Shown here: in pieces, positions 10,553 to 19,006 of the stretch
How the letters are laid out: the number at the start of each line of letters is the position of its first letter
How positions within the stretch are numbered: position 1 is the stretch's first letter
Origin: Ectobacillus sp. JY-23
GTDB lineage: Bacteria > Bacillota > Bacilli > Bacillales > Bacillaceae_G
Direction of reading: 5' to 3'
DNA length: 64,000 bases
NCBI RefSeq assembly: GCF_023022965.1
Contig: NZ_CP095462.1
Location: forward strand, 1,612,001 to 1,676,000
Notes under the pieces: model-generated
The model's database searches: none
Told to the model about the DNA's origin: nothing
The model's input: only the letters and a program-made list of their open reading frames with translations
Position numbers and translations under genes: made by a program

Positions 10553-10556
10553 TTTA
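10527..10556. terminator. Bidirectional terminator between convergent rsfA-like gene and tcdA
   Basis: Stem AACCTTCC/GGAAGGTT (10532-10539 and 10544-10551) with A-runs on the left and T-runs on the right, so it works in both directions. The tcdA stop starts at 10557. Confidence 0.85.
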
Positions 10557-11324
10557 TCAATCCTGCCCTACTCGATTCACTTTTATATTCTTCAGTAGTT
10601 GACGGACAACATAGCTTGTCATAATGAGTCCAGCAACAGATGGAACGAAAGCATTAGAGGAAGGTGGTAGCTTTGCCTTGCGAATCTTTGCGTTTTCATC
10701 GGGTACGATTTCTTTACGAATTTCCTCACGAATTACAATTGGACTTTCATCAGAAAACACAACCTTAACACCCTTTTTAATTCCTTCTTTACGAAGTCGC
10801 GTACGTACAACTTTTGCAATTGGATCAGTATGCGTTTTAGAAATGTCTGCAATCTTAAAGCGTGTCGGATCCATCTTATTCGCAGCACCCATACTTGAAA
10901 TAATCGGGATTTTACGGCGCAGACATTCCTTAATTAAATGAATTTTGTAAGAGATAGTATCTGATGCATCAATAACAAAATCAAGACCATAAGAAAAGAA
11001 TTGCTCATATGTTTCTTCTGTATAAAACATTTGAAGCGCAATCACTTCACAGTCCGGATTAATATCTAGAATACGCTGTTTCATTAATTCAACTTTAGAC
11101 TGTCCTACTGTTGAAATAAGCGCATGCACCTGGCGATTTACATTTGTAATATCCACAACATCCTTGTCCACGAGTACCAAACGCCCTACACCAGAGCGAG
11201 CTAATGATTCTGCGGAGAAAGAACCAACACCGCCAATGCCAAGGACACCAACTGTGCTATTTTTCAATATTTCAAGACCTTCCTTACCGAAGGCCAATTC
11301 ATTACGTGAAAATTGATGTAGCAT
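10557..11324 (-). CDS. tcdA: tRNA threonylcarbamoyladenosine dehydratase TcdA
   Basis: E1-like enzyme that cyclises t6A37 of tRNA to ct6A using ATP (YrvM in B. subtilis, once annotated HesA/MoeB). It has a Rossmann nucleotide-binding motif VGVLGIGGVGSFSAESLARSG, the ATP-site arginine segment DITNVNRQVHA, and DASDTISYKIHLIKEC. A hydrophobic anchor-like segment near the C-terminus (NAFVPSVAGLIMTSYVVRQLL) is typical. GTG at 11333 falls almost on the Shine-Dalgarno GGAGAG; the ATG at 11324 (MLHQFSRNE) is better spaced and gives 255 residues. Confidence 0.95.
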   Translation of the reverse strand: MLHQFSRNELAFGKEGLEILKNSTVGVLGIGGVGSFSAESLARSGVGRLVLVDKDVVDITNVNRQVHALISTVGQSKVELMKQRILDINPDCEVIALQMFYTEETYEQFFSYGLDFVIDASDTISYKIHLIKECLRRKIPIISSMGAANKMDPTRFKIADISKTHTDPIAKVVRTRLRKEGIKKGVKVVFSDESPIVIREEIRKEIVPDENAKIRKAKLPPSSNAFVPSVAGLIMTSYVVRQLLKNIKVNRVGQD

Positions 11325-11408
11325 GTTTTTCACTCTCCTACTGCAAATTAGTCCAATTTGTATTCTACCTTCTTTTCCTACTATTTGTATAGAAAAAATT
11401 ATATTTTA

Positions 11409-11446
11409 ACAAAAAAACCATGTGAACATAGTATGTCCACATGGTT
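11409..11446 (-). terminator. Terminator after hisS-aspS
   Basis: Stem AACCATGTG/CACATGGTT with an inner ACAT/ATGT extension, followed by a T-run on the minus strand, just after the aspS stop at 11458. The remaining 80 bp to tcdA must contain the tcdA promoter, but no convincing pair of hexamers stands out. Confidence 0.85.
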
Positions 11447-11457
11447 GTTATTTGCAT

Positions 11458-13230
11458 TTATTCTTTTGTGATTTTTAACTGCAGATGCAATTCATCAAGC
11501 TGCGCTATTGCGACTTCACCTGGTGCATCCGTCAACAAGCAGCTTGCGCTTGCTGTTTTCGGGAATGCAATCGTATCACGAAGGTTTGTACGCCCTGCAA
11601 GCAACATCACTAAGCGGTCCAATCCCAATGCAATTCCGCCATGTGGTGGTGTACCGTAGTCAAATGCTTCAAGCAAGAAGCCGAATTGCTCCTGTGCTTC
11701 TTCTTGTGAGAAACCAAGAACACGGAACATCTTCTCTTGTACATCACGCTCATAAATCCGTAAAGAACCGCCGCCCAGCTCATACCCATTTAATACAAGG
11801 TCATATGCTTGTGCACGCACTTGACTTGGATCTGTATCAAGAAGCGGCAAATCTTCACGGAATGGCATCGTGAATGGGTGATGCGCTGCGAAATAACGAC
11901 CTTGTTCCTCGTCATACTCAAGAAGCGGCCAATCTGTTACCCATAAGAAATTGTACTTGCTTTCGTCAATAAGAGCCAGCTCTTTACCAAGTTTTAAACG
12001 AAGTGCCCCTAAGCTATCCGCTACTACACTTTTCTTATCAGCAACGAATAGAAGAAAGTCGCCAATTTCTGCTTCTAACAAACGAATGATTGTTGCACTG
12101 TCTTCTTCACCGAAAAACTTCGCAATTGGACCTTTTAGTCCATCAGCCTCTACTTTCAGCCAAGCAAGACCTTTGGCGCCGTAAATTTTCACAAACTCAG
12201 TTAACGCATCAATATCTTTACGGGAATACTTATCAGCAGCACCTTTAGCATTGATCGCTTTTACTTGACCACCGGCTTCTACCGCACTTGTGAATACCTT
12301 GAATCCACAGTCCACCGCAAATTCAGATAGATTTGTTAGCTCCATTCCAAAACGTGTATCAGGTTTGTCAGAACCATAACGGCTCATTGCCTCATCGTAT
12401 GTCATACGCGGGAATGGCAATGCTATTTCCAAGCCTTTCGCATCACGCATAACACCGCTCATCATTTTTTCCATCATTTCAATAATTTCTTCCTGGGTCA
12501 AGAAGGATGTTTCAATATCGATTTGTGTAAATTCCGGCTGACGGTCTGCACGCAAGTCTTCGTCACGGAAACAACGAGCTACCTGATAATAACGCTCGAA
12601 GCCGCCAACCATCAACAACTGTTTAAAAATTTGCGGCGATTGCGGCAATGCGTAAAATTCACCTGGATGTACGCGGCTTGGCACCAAGTAGTCACGCGCT
12701 CCTTCCGGTGTACTTTTTGTTAAAATTGGTGTTTCTACTTCAATAAACTGTTCTCTGTCCAAGAAGTCACGCATTGCTTTCGTTACTTTATGACGAAGCT
12801 TAAACGTCTCCAGCATAGCTGGGCGACGCAAATCTAAATAACGATATTTTAAGCGCACATCTTCAGACACATCTGTTTTATCTGCAATTGTAAAAGGCGG
12901 TGTTTTGGCTGTATTTAAAATACGAATATCTGTAGCTTGTACTTCAATGTACCCTGTTGCTAAGTTTTTGTTGATTTGCCCTTCTGCTCGCTCAACAACT
13001 GTACCTTCTACGTGCAACACATATTCATTACGAATTCCTTCCGCCAGCTTTAATGCTTCTGCTGATGTTTCCGGTGTAAATACAACCTGTACAATCCCTG
13101 TACGGTCGCGCAAGTCGATAAAAATAAGTCCGCCCAGGTCACGGCGCTTTTGCACCCAGCCCTTTAGCTGTACTGTACTTCCTGCTTCTTGCAATGTTAC
13201 TTCCCCGCAATAATGCGTTCTCTCAGCCAT
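11458..13230 (-). CDS. aspS: Aspartyl-tRNA synthetase
   Basis: Class IIb synthetase of 590 residues, bacterial type. It has an N-terminal OB-fold anticodon domain ([23 protein letters not shown]), motif 2 [20 protein letters not shown], the bacterial GAD insertion (about 290-410), and motif 3 [15 protein letters not shown] near the end. It starts [10 protein letters not shown] with GGGGAAGAG upstream. It is second in the hisS-aspS operon, 13 bp after hisS, so the histidine T-box leader upstream of hisS should control both genes, as known for this gene pair in Bacillus. Confidence 0.97.
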   Translation of the reverse strand: MAERTHYCGEVTLQEAGSTVQLKGWVQKRRDLGGLIFIDLRDRTGIVQVVFTPETSAEALKLAEGIRNEYVLHVEGTVVERAEGQINKNLATGYIEVQATDIRILNTAKTPPFTIADKTDVSEDVRLKYRYLDLRRPAMLETFKLRHKVTKAMRDFLDREQFIEVETPILTKSTPEGARDYLVPSRVHPGEFYALPQSPQIFKQLLMVGGFERYYQVARCFRDEDLRADRQPEFTQIDIETSFLTQEEIIEMMEKMMSGVMRDAKGLEIALPFPRMTYDEAMSRYGSDKPDTRFGMELTNLSEFAVDCGFKVFTSAVEAGGQVKAINAKGAADKYSRKDIDALTEFVKIYGAKGLAWLKVEADGLKGPIAKFFGEEDSATIIRLLEAEIGDFLLFVADKKSVVADSLGALRLKLGKELALIDESKYNFLWVTDWPLLEYDEEQGRYFAAHHPFTMPFREDLPLLDTDPSQVRAQAYDLVLNGYELGGGSLRIYERDVQEKMFRVLGFSQEEAQEQFGFLLEAFDYGTPPHGGIALGLDRLVMLLAGRTNLRDTIAFPKTASASCLLTDAPGEVAIAQLDELHLQLKITKE

Positions 13231-13243
13231 ATTCTCTTCCCCC

Positions 13244-14515
13244 TTATTGTACTTTCTCTGCTATATACGTAACGAATGTATCTAAGGCAATCTCTGTTTG
13301 ATCACCGGTGCTCATATCTTTTACATTGATAATACCTTGCTCTAGCTCATTTTCCCCTAATACCGCTACATATTTTGCTTCTGAACGGTCTGCTGCTTTA
13401 AACTGGGCTTTAATTTTTCGATCTAGGTAATCTTTCTCTGCCTTCAAGCCTGCCTTGCGCAAATCATGTACAAGCTTTGCTGCTGCATCTTTCGCTTTTT
13501 CACCTAAAGCTACCACAAAGCAATCCATTTCAAAGGAAACGGGTAAGGTAACTTTCTCTGCTTCAAGTGCCATCAGCAAACGCTCAATACTCATCGCAAA
13601 GCCAATACCCGGTGTTTCAGGCCCCCCAATCTCTTCGACAAGACCATTATAACGGCCACCGCCGCTTAGCGTTGTGATGGCACCAAATCCATCTGCCTCA
13701 CTCATGATTTCAAATACAGTGTGCTGATAGTAGTCCAAGCCACGTACAAGATTTGAATCCTTTTCAAACGGAATATCCATCATGGTCAGCAACTCTTGTA
13801 ACTTCTCGTAATAAGCCTGTGAGTTTTCATTGAGATACGCTGTAATAGATGGTGCTGTACCCATTAATTCATGATTGCGGTCTTTCTTACAATCCAAAAT
13901 ACGAAGCGGATTTTTATGTAAACGTGATTGACAATCGCCGCAAAACTCATCAATGCGTGGTGCAAAATGATTTACGAGCGCTTCTCGATGTGCTTGACGA
14001 CTCTCTTTATCTCCAAGACTGTTTAATACTAGCTTCACATGCTTCAATCCTAGGCCTTTATAAAAATCCATTGCCAGTGCCATTACTTCTGCATCAATAG
14101 CTGGGTCATTACTACCAAGCGCTTCAATACCGAATTGCACGAACTGACGAAAGCGACCAGATTGCGGTCTTTCATAACGGAACATCGGTCCAATGTAAAA
14201 TAGCTTTGTTGGTTGGGTTGCATCACCGTACATTTTATTTTCAACGTAAGAACGAACCACAGCCGCTGTTCCTTCCGGACGAAGTGTTAGACTGCGTTCA
14301 CCGCGATCTGTAAAAGTATACATTTCCTTTTGAACAATATCCGTTGTATCACCAACACCGCGTAAAAACAAATCCGTATGTTCGAAAATCGGCGTGCGAA
14401 TTTCTTTATAGTTATAACGGCGGCAAATATCACGTGCCTGCTCCTCAATATACTGCCACAGCTCAACCGTACCGGGACGTATATCCTGCGTTCCCCTTGG
14501 AATTTGAATAGACAT
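13244..14515 (-). CDS. hisS: Histidyl-tRNA synthetase
   Basis: Class II synthetase of 423 residues. Landmarks are [11 protein letters not shown] at the N-terminus, motif 2 [20 protein letters not shown], the histidine-A loop [23 protein letters not shown], motif 3 [15 protein letters not shown], and a C-terminal anticodon domain. ATG at 14515 with AAAAGGAGGAAG. The T-box leader ends about 205 bp upstream instead of close to the start codon because a repeat (14536-14673) lies between them. Confidence 0.97.
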   Translation of the reverse strand: MSIQIPRGTQDIRPGTVELWQYIEEQARDICRRYNYKEIRTPIFEHTDLFLRGVGDTTDIVQKEMYTFTDRGERSLTLRPEGTAAVVRSYVENKMYGDATQPTKLFYIGPMFRYERPQSGRFRQFVQFGIEALGSNDPAIDAEVMALAMDFYKGLGLKHVKLVLNSLGDKESRQAHREALVNHFAPRIDEFCGDCQSRLHKNPLRILDCKKDRNHELMGTAPSITAYLNENSQAYYEKLQELLTMMDIPFEKDSNLVRGLDYYQHTVFEIMSEADGFGAITTLSGGGRYNGLVEEIGGPETPGIGFAMSIERLLMALEAEKVTLPVSFEMDCFVVALGEKAKDAAAKLVHDLRKAGLKAEKDYLDRKIKAQFKAADRSEAKYVAVLGENELEQGIINVKDMSTGDQTEIALDTFVTYIAEKVQ

Positions 14516-14535
14516 AAAACTTCCTCCTTTTATTC

Positions 14536-14673
14536 AGAAAAGCGTAGACGGCTTGCTCAGCTCCATAGGGCTGAGGTTCTCGGCTCATAAAGGCGCTTTT
14601 GGCCTTTCTGGGACGAGGTTCTCCGACCGGCGGAGCTTGCCGGCGCAGCTAGACAAGAAAAGCGTAGACGGCT
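14536..14673. repeat. Dispersed repeat, family B copy 1
   Basis: About 138 bp bounded by identical direct 18-mers AGAAAAGCGTAGACGGCT at 14536-14553 and 14656-14673, with an internal hairpin AGGCGCTTTTGGCCTTT and the tail GGCGCAGCT. A second copy is at 50527-50664. It resembles GAAAAGCG-type intergenic repeats I recall from Bacillaceae. It separates the hisS Shine-Dalgarno from the T-box leader. Confidence 0.7.
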
Positions 14674-14719
14674 CTAGATGAAACTAGACACTAAAGTACA
14701 ACTACTTTTCTGTATACAC

Positions 14720-14988
14720 AAAAAACTCCCGTTCCTACTGTAACAGTAGGGACGAGAGTTTAATACCCGTGGTGCCACCCTAATTGAAGCATTACGCTTC
14801 CACTTTTTTCAGTAACGCCTGAACGCGTTCTTCTCCTACTTATGTTCAGAGAGAAACCTCCGGAGTGTTCATTCGACAAGTCATCATGCAGAAACGCTTT
14901 CAGCCCAAGGCGTTTCCTCTCTTTTCATGTGCTTCTTGTGTACTGTGCTCCATCATCAGTTCAATATTTTGTTAGAAATATGAATTTG
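14720..14988 (-). promoter_or_regulatory. T-box riboswitch of hisS-aspS (His specifier)
   Basis: The minus strand has the T-box AGGGTGGCACCACGGG (complement of 14766-14781) followed by a long terminator stem CTCTCGTCCCTAC..GTAGGAACGGGAG and TTTTTT (14720-14760). A likely specifier CAC is at 14865-14867 in the stem I loop, in the context GAACACTCC. GGAG..CTCC stem I pairing is also visible. It should sense uncharged tRNA-His. Readthrough RNA must cross the family B repeat before reaching hisS. Confidence 0.92.
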
Positions 14989-14994
14989 TTTACT

Positions 14995-15023
14995 AATATA
15001 CGTTTCTTCACGTTTCTTGTCAA
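14995..15023 (-). promoter_or_regulatory. Sigma-A type promoter of hisS-aspS
   Basis: TTGACA (15018-15023), 17 bp, TATATT (14995-15000) on the minus strand, just upstream of the T-box leader. The TGA stop of the small gene ending at 15020 lies within the -35 hexamer. Confidence 0.85.
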
Positions 15024-15196
15024 GACCGGTCCATATGTTTCTTTAGCTTTTTTACATCATGCAGAGAAATTCCAAACTCAGATGCCAGCTCCATGGATGT
15101 CATATCACTTTCTTTTGCTAAAAAATCATGAAAGCTCACATTAAAGAGCTGGTTTACACTGTTTGTTGCATGATTCATTTTGTTGTTCATTCTCAT
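15020..15196 (-). CDS. Small helix-turn-helix-like protein (YrzK-like position)
   Basis: About 58 residues with a probable HTH in SMELASEFGISLHDVKKLKKHM at the C-terminus and a polar N-terminal arm. B. subtilis has the small gene yrzK between dtd and hisS, so it may be the equivalent, but I cannot confirm homology. The frame opens at 15205; that first ATG touches the GAGGA ribosome site, so the ATG at 15196 (MRMNNKMNHATN) is preferred. The lone HTH with a basic tail suggests a DNA-binding or sigma-like fragment; the target is unknown. Confidence 0.7.
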   Translation of the reverse strand: MRMNNKMNHATNSVNQLFNVSFHDFLAKESDMTSMELASEFGISLHDVKKLKKHMDRS

Positions 15197-15284
15197 CAGG
15201 TTCATTCCTCACATTCTGTAGCAATCTGTTGATAGTGTTACCAGAATGGAGCGTTTGTATAACTAAACGAATAGCAAAAAACTA

Positions 15285-15403
15285 GGTTCTGTTAAAGTTC
15301 GCTGTGGATTTCCGTTACGGGGGCTCGCTTTTCCCGCAGAAGTCTCACCCCCTTCACTCCCATCAACAAATGCCAATTAGCAACATCAGACTTTAACACA
15401 GCC
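15285..15403 (+). mobile_element. MITE-like element, copy 2 of family A
   Basis: A 119-bp element with ends GGTTCTGTTAAAG and (complement) GGCTGTGTTAAAG, flanked by the 8-bp direct repeat AAAAACTA at 15277-15284 and 15404-15411. The right flank is the T-tract side of the dtd terminator. It has a sub-terminal inverted pair around GTTCGCTGTGGAT/CATCAACAA. No coding potential. Confidence 0.85.
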
Positions 15404-15438
15404 AAAAACTAAAGGACGAGCGTTTGCTCGTCCTTTAG
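15404..15438 (-). terminator. Terminator after dtd
   Basis: Stem AACTAAAGGACGAGC/GCTCGTCCTTTAGTT with a short TTTTT tail on the minus strand. The stem includes the dtd stop codon. Element copy 2 is inserted in the T-tract. Confidence 0.85.
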
Positions 15439-15875
15439 TTACTTTCCACAATAAGTGTCACAGGGCCATCATTGATGAGTTGTACATTCATCATGGCACC
15501 AAACTCCCCTGTTTCCACATGAAGCCCTTGCTTTTTAAGTTCCTCATTAAAGACATCATACAGACGCTTAGCATGCTCCGGCCTTGCGGCTTCCATAAAG
15601 TTCGGTCGTCTTCCCTTTCTACAATCTCCGTACAGGGTAAATTGAGAAATAGATAAAATAGCCCCGCCCTTGTCTTTCACAGATGTATTCATCTTGCCGC
15701 TTTCGTCCTCAAAGATGCGCAAGTTTGCAATTTTTTCTGCCACATAAGTCGCATCTTTTTCTTGGTCTTCATGTGTTATCCCGACCAGCAGTGTCAAACC
15801 AAACGGAATGCTCCCTACCACATTTCCATCTACTTTTACAGATGCTTCTTTGGAACGCTGTACAACAACTCTCAT
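15435..15875 (-). CDS. dtd: D-aminoacyl-tRNA deacylase
   Basis: Hydrolyses D-aminoacyl-tRNAs (and Gly-tRNA-Ala) as a proofreading step. 146 residues, starting [13 protein letters not shown]. Family active-site segments are [19 protein letters not shown] and the cross-subunit Gly-Pro motif in [17 protein letters not shown] before the ATG. It sits 12 bp downstream of rel, the usual Bacillus rel-dtd pair, and ends in a strong terminator. Confidence 0.96.
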   Translation of the reverse strand: MRVVVQRSKEASVKVDGNVVGSIPFGLTLLVGITHEDQEKDATYVAEKIANLRIFEDESGKMNTSVKDKGGAILSISQFTLYGDCRKGRRPNFMEAARPEHAKRLYDVFNEELKKQGLHVETGEFGAMMNVQLINDGPVTLIVESN

Positions 15876-15887
15876 CTTAATCTCCTT

Positions 15888-18080
15888 TTAATGCATTAAT
15901 CGGCGCACGGCATAAATATCATGCACACGCTTGATTCGTTCTACCACCTTCTGCAGATGATGGACATTTTGAATAGAAATAGACATATGGATAGTCGCCA
16001 TTTTATTGCGATCACTTCTTCCAGAAACGGCTGAAATATATGTTTTCGTCTCATTCACCGCCTGTAGTACTTCATTAAGTAAGCCGCGGCGATCATAACC
16101 AGATATCTCAATGTCTACATTATACTCCAATTCCTTCTGCGGATCATTCTCCCATTCTACATCCAATAAGCGCTCTTTCGCTTCTTCCGTATGAATGTTT
16201 ACACAATCAGAACGATGAATAGAAACGCCTCTTCCTTTGGTAATATATCCGACGATATCATCACCAGGTACAGGATTACAGCATTTAGAAACACGAATTA
16301 GCAAGTTGTCTACACCGCTCACTTTAATACCAGAATCACGCCTACGAATTTTCATCGGCTTGCGAACTTCCGTCATTGTTTCTTCTAGTAGCTGTTCTTC
16401 TTCACGCTTTTTACGAAACTTATCTGTTAATCTCGTCACAATTTGTGCAGCCGTAATACCGTTATATCCGACCGCAGCATACATTTCCTCATCATTCGGA
16501 AAATTAAATTTATCAGCTACGCGCTTTAAATTATCTGCGCTTAATATCTCTTTTAAATCGTAATCTAAGTTGCGCAATTCTTTTTCAATAAGCTCTTTCC
16601 CTTTTTCGATATTCTCTTCACGACGCTGTTTTTTAAAGAATTGGCGAATTTTATTTTTGGCATGAGAAGTCTGGGCAAGCTTCACCCAATCTTGACTCGG
16701 TCCATACGAATGCTTAGATGTTAAGATTTCAACAATATCGCCTGTCTTCAGCTTATAATCGAGCGGTACCATTTTCCCGTTAATTTTAGCCCCAATTGTT
16801 TTACTGCCGATTTCAGAGTGAATGCGATATGCAAAGTCAATTGGAACAGAGCCTAACGGCAGCTCAATCACATCACCTTTTGGTGTAAAGACAAACACCA
16901 TGTCTGAAAACAAGTCGATTTTTAACGATTCCATAAATTCTTCCGCATTGGAAGCATCCTTTTGCCATTCTACAATTTGCCGGAACCACGCCAGCTTTTT
17001 TTCTAAAGGTGCATTTTCTGGTGCTACCTCGGCCCCCTCTTTATAAGCCCAATGTGCGGCAATCCCATATTCGGCAATGCGGTGCATCTCTTTCGTACGA
17101 ATTTGCACCTCAAGAGGATCGCCCTTAGGACCAATAACCGTTGTGTGCAAAGACTGATACAAGTTTGCTTTTGGCATTGCAATATAATCTTTGAAGCGAC
17201 CAGGCATTGGCTTCCAGCATGTATGAATAATACCGAGAACAGCATAGCAATCTTTTATGCTATTCACTACCACGCGAACTGCAAGAAGATCATAAATTTC
17301 ATTAAATTGTTTATTTTGCATAACCATTTTTCGATAAATGCTATAAATATGCTTAGGTCGACCTGACATATCTGAATGAATAGACACATCATCTAATTTT
17401 TCACGAATATCTTTCATTACTGTTTCTAGGTACTCTTCACGTTCCGCTCGCTTTCGCTTCATTAAGTTAACAATACGATAATACTGCTGGGGATTAAGAT
17501 AGCGTAATGACGTATCTTCAAGCTCCCATTTGATCGTATTAATTCCAAGACGATGCGCAAGTGGCGCAAAAATCTCCAAAGTTTCCGTGGCAATTCGCTG
17601 TTGCTTTTCAAGGGGCAAATGTTTGAGCGTTCTCATATTATGCAAACGGTCGGCTAACTTAATTAGAATAACGCGGATGTCTTTTGCCATCGCAACAAAC
17701 ATTTTACGGTGATTTTCTGCCTGTTGTTCTTCATGAGATTTATATTTAATTTTTCCTAGCTTCGTCACACCATCTACCAGCATGGCAATCTCTTGATTAA
17801 ATGCTCGTTCCATATCTTCCAACGTTACGTCGGTGTCCTCAACAACGTCATGAAGGAAGCCAGCCGATACTGTGGCTGGATCCATTTTTAAATCGACAAG
17901 GATCCCTGCAACTTGAATGGGATGAATAATATATGGTTCACCTGATTTTCTATATTGTTCACGATGTGCCTCATACGCAAATTCATAGGCACGTTCCACA
18001 ATCTCCGCGTCTTTATCTGTTAAGTACGTTCTTGCTTTTTCCAGCACCTGTTCTGCTGTAAGCACTTGTTCATTCGCCAT
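15888..18080 (-). CDS. relA: Bifunctional (p)ppGpp synthetase/hydrolase Rel
   Basis: Long RelA/SpoT homologue of 730 residues that makes and degrades the alarmone. An N-terminal HD hydrolase shows FLHDVVEDTDVT and RLHNMRTLKHLP. The synthetase domain has SIYRKM and ANLYQSLHTTVIGP, with RVVV in the bifunctional-type region. A TGS domain (VFTPKGDVIELPLGSVPIDFAY, about 395-455), a conserved-cysteine region (VSKCCNPVPGDDIVGY) and a C-terminal ACT domain follow. Length and order match B. subtilis Rel. ATG at 18080 has AAAGGTGA upstream. Confidence 0.97.
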   Translation of the reverse strand: MANEQVLTAEQVLEKARTYLTDKDAEIVERAYEFAYEAHREQYRKSGEPYIIHPIQVAGILVDLKMDPATVSAGFLHDVVEDTDVTLEDMERAFNQEIAMLVDGVTKLGKIKYKSHEEQQAENHRKMFVAMAKDIRVILIKLADRLHNMRTLKHLPLEKQQRIATETLEIFAPLAHRLGINTIKWELEDTSLRYLNPQQYYRIVNLMKRKRAEREEYLETVMKDIREKLDDVSIHSDMSGRPKHIYSIYRKMVMQNKQFNEIYDLLAVRVVVNSIKDCYAVLGIIHTCWKPMPGRFKDYIAMPKANLYQSLHTTVIGPKGDPLEVQIRTKEMHRIAEYGIAAHWAYKEGAEVAPENAPLEKKLAWFRQIVEWQKDASNAEEFMESLKIDLFSDMVFVFTPKGDVIELPLGSVPIDFAYRIHSEIGSKTIGAKINGKMVPLDYKLKTGDIVEILTSKHSYGPSQDWVKLAQTSHAKNKIRQFFKKQRREENIEKGKELIEKELRNLDYDLKEILSADNLKRVADKFNFPNDEEMYAAVGYNGITAAQIVTRLTDKFRKKREEEQLLEETMTEVRKPMKIRRRDSGIKVSGVDNLLIRVSKCCNPVPGDDIVGYITKGRGVSIHRSDCVNIHTEEAKERLLDVEWENDPQKELEYNVDIEISGYDRRGLLNEVLQAVNETKTYISAVSGRSDRNKMATIHMSISIQNVHHLQKVVERIKRVHDIYAVRRLMH

Positions 18081-18132
18081 GGAATCACCTTTTTATCATA
18101 ATTAATCCTATTGCTTATAACTGTATTTCACC

Positions 18133-18161
18133 ATTATAACGCAATTATGCATAATTGTGAA
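18133..18161 (-). promoter_or_regulatory. Probable promoter of rel-dtd
   Basis: TTCACA (18156-18161), 17 bp, TATAAT (18133-18138) on the minus strand, about 50 bp before the rel start codon. The -10 is perfect and the -35 matches four of six. Confidence 0.65.
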
Positions 18162-18298
18162 AAGGAAAGAAATTGTATTGCCAAAACCTTTTGTGTATCC
18201 GGTTATATACATACAAATGATGCTTGGAGCGCAACAGCACCTATTCCAATTCTCTCTTCTCTCCCTACTTACAATTTTCTACTTGTGCTTATATAAAA

Positions 18299-18454
18299 GC
18301 TTTGTAAAGTTCGTTGTTGATTTCCGTTAAGAGGGTTCGCTTTTCACGGGGGCAGGGAGCCTCCTCAGCGCTATATACTTGCCAAATCTCCCATCTCATC
18401 CCCTTCACTCCCATCAACAAGTGCCAATTATCAACATTAGGCATTAACACAACC
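18299..18454 (+). mobile_element. MITE-like element, copy 3 of family A
   Basis: A 156-bp element with left end GCTTTGTAAAGTTCG and right end (complement) GGTTGTGTTAATG, flanked by TATATAAAA at 18290-18298 and 18455-18463 (9-bp direct repeat). The core shares GATTTCCGTTA and CCCATCAACAAGTGCC with the other copies. The right flank is the T-tract of the apt terminator. The remaining part of the rel-apt gap (about 18162-18289) shows nothing I can name. Confidence 0.85.
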
Positions 18455-18457
18455 TAT

Positions 18458-18485
18458 ATAAAAAGAGCACTCTTATCGAGTACTC
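18458..18485 (-). terminator. Terminator after apt
   Basis: Stem GAGTACTC/GAGTGCTC with loop GATAA, followed by TTTTTATATA on the minus strand. Element copy 3 begins inside or just past this T-tract. Confidence 0.85.
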
Positions 18486-18493
18486 AATAAATG

Positions 18494-19006
18494 TTAGTAT
18501 TTCATTAATGTTAATACGTCGTAAGCACCGATTGCTTTGCGACCATCCAAGTAAGACAATTCAACTAAGAATGCAATACCAGCAACAATGCCTCCAAGCT
18601 CTTCAACAAGTTTGATTGTTGCTTCAATTGTACCCCCAGTTGCAAGCAAATCATCCGTAATTAAGACGCGCTGTCCTGGACGAATTGCATCTTTGTGAAT
18701 GGTTAAAACGTCCTTACCATATTCTTTGCCGTAATCTACTTTAATCACTTCACGTGGCAATTTGCCTTCTTTACGTACAGGCGCAAAACCTACACCCAAC
18801 GCATAAGAAACCGGGCAGCCAATAATAAATCCACGTGCCTCCGGTCCAACCACAAGGTCGATTTTCTTTTCTTTGGCAAATTCTACAATGCGGTCTGTTG
18901 CCGCTTTGTAAGCTGCACCGTCATTCATTAAAGGGGTGATGTCTTTAAAGACAATCCCTTCCTTCGGATAATCCGGTACAATCGCAATATATTGTTTCAA
19001 GTCCAT
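18494..19006 (-). CDS. apt: Adenine phosphoribosyltransferase
   Basis: Purine salvage enzyme making AMP from adenine and PRPP. The 170-residue protein shows the PRPP-binding motif [13 protein letters not shown] (about 115-127), the type I PRTase flexible-loop region [17 protein letters not shown], and [10 protein letters not shown], characteristic of Apt. Its ATG overlaps the last base of the recJ TAA (TAATG), and GAGGAGG lies within the end of recJ, so the two are translationally coupled. Confidence 0.97.
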   Translation of the reverse strand: MDLKQYIAIVPDYPKEGIVFKDITPLMNDGAAYKAATDRIVEFAKEKKIDLVVGPEARGFIIGCPVSYALGVGFAPVRKEGKLPREVIKVDYGKEYGKDVLTIHKDAIRPGQRVLITDDLLATGGTIEATIKLVEELGGIVAGIAFLVELSYLDGRKAIGAYDVLTLMKY

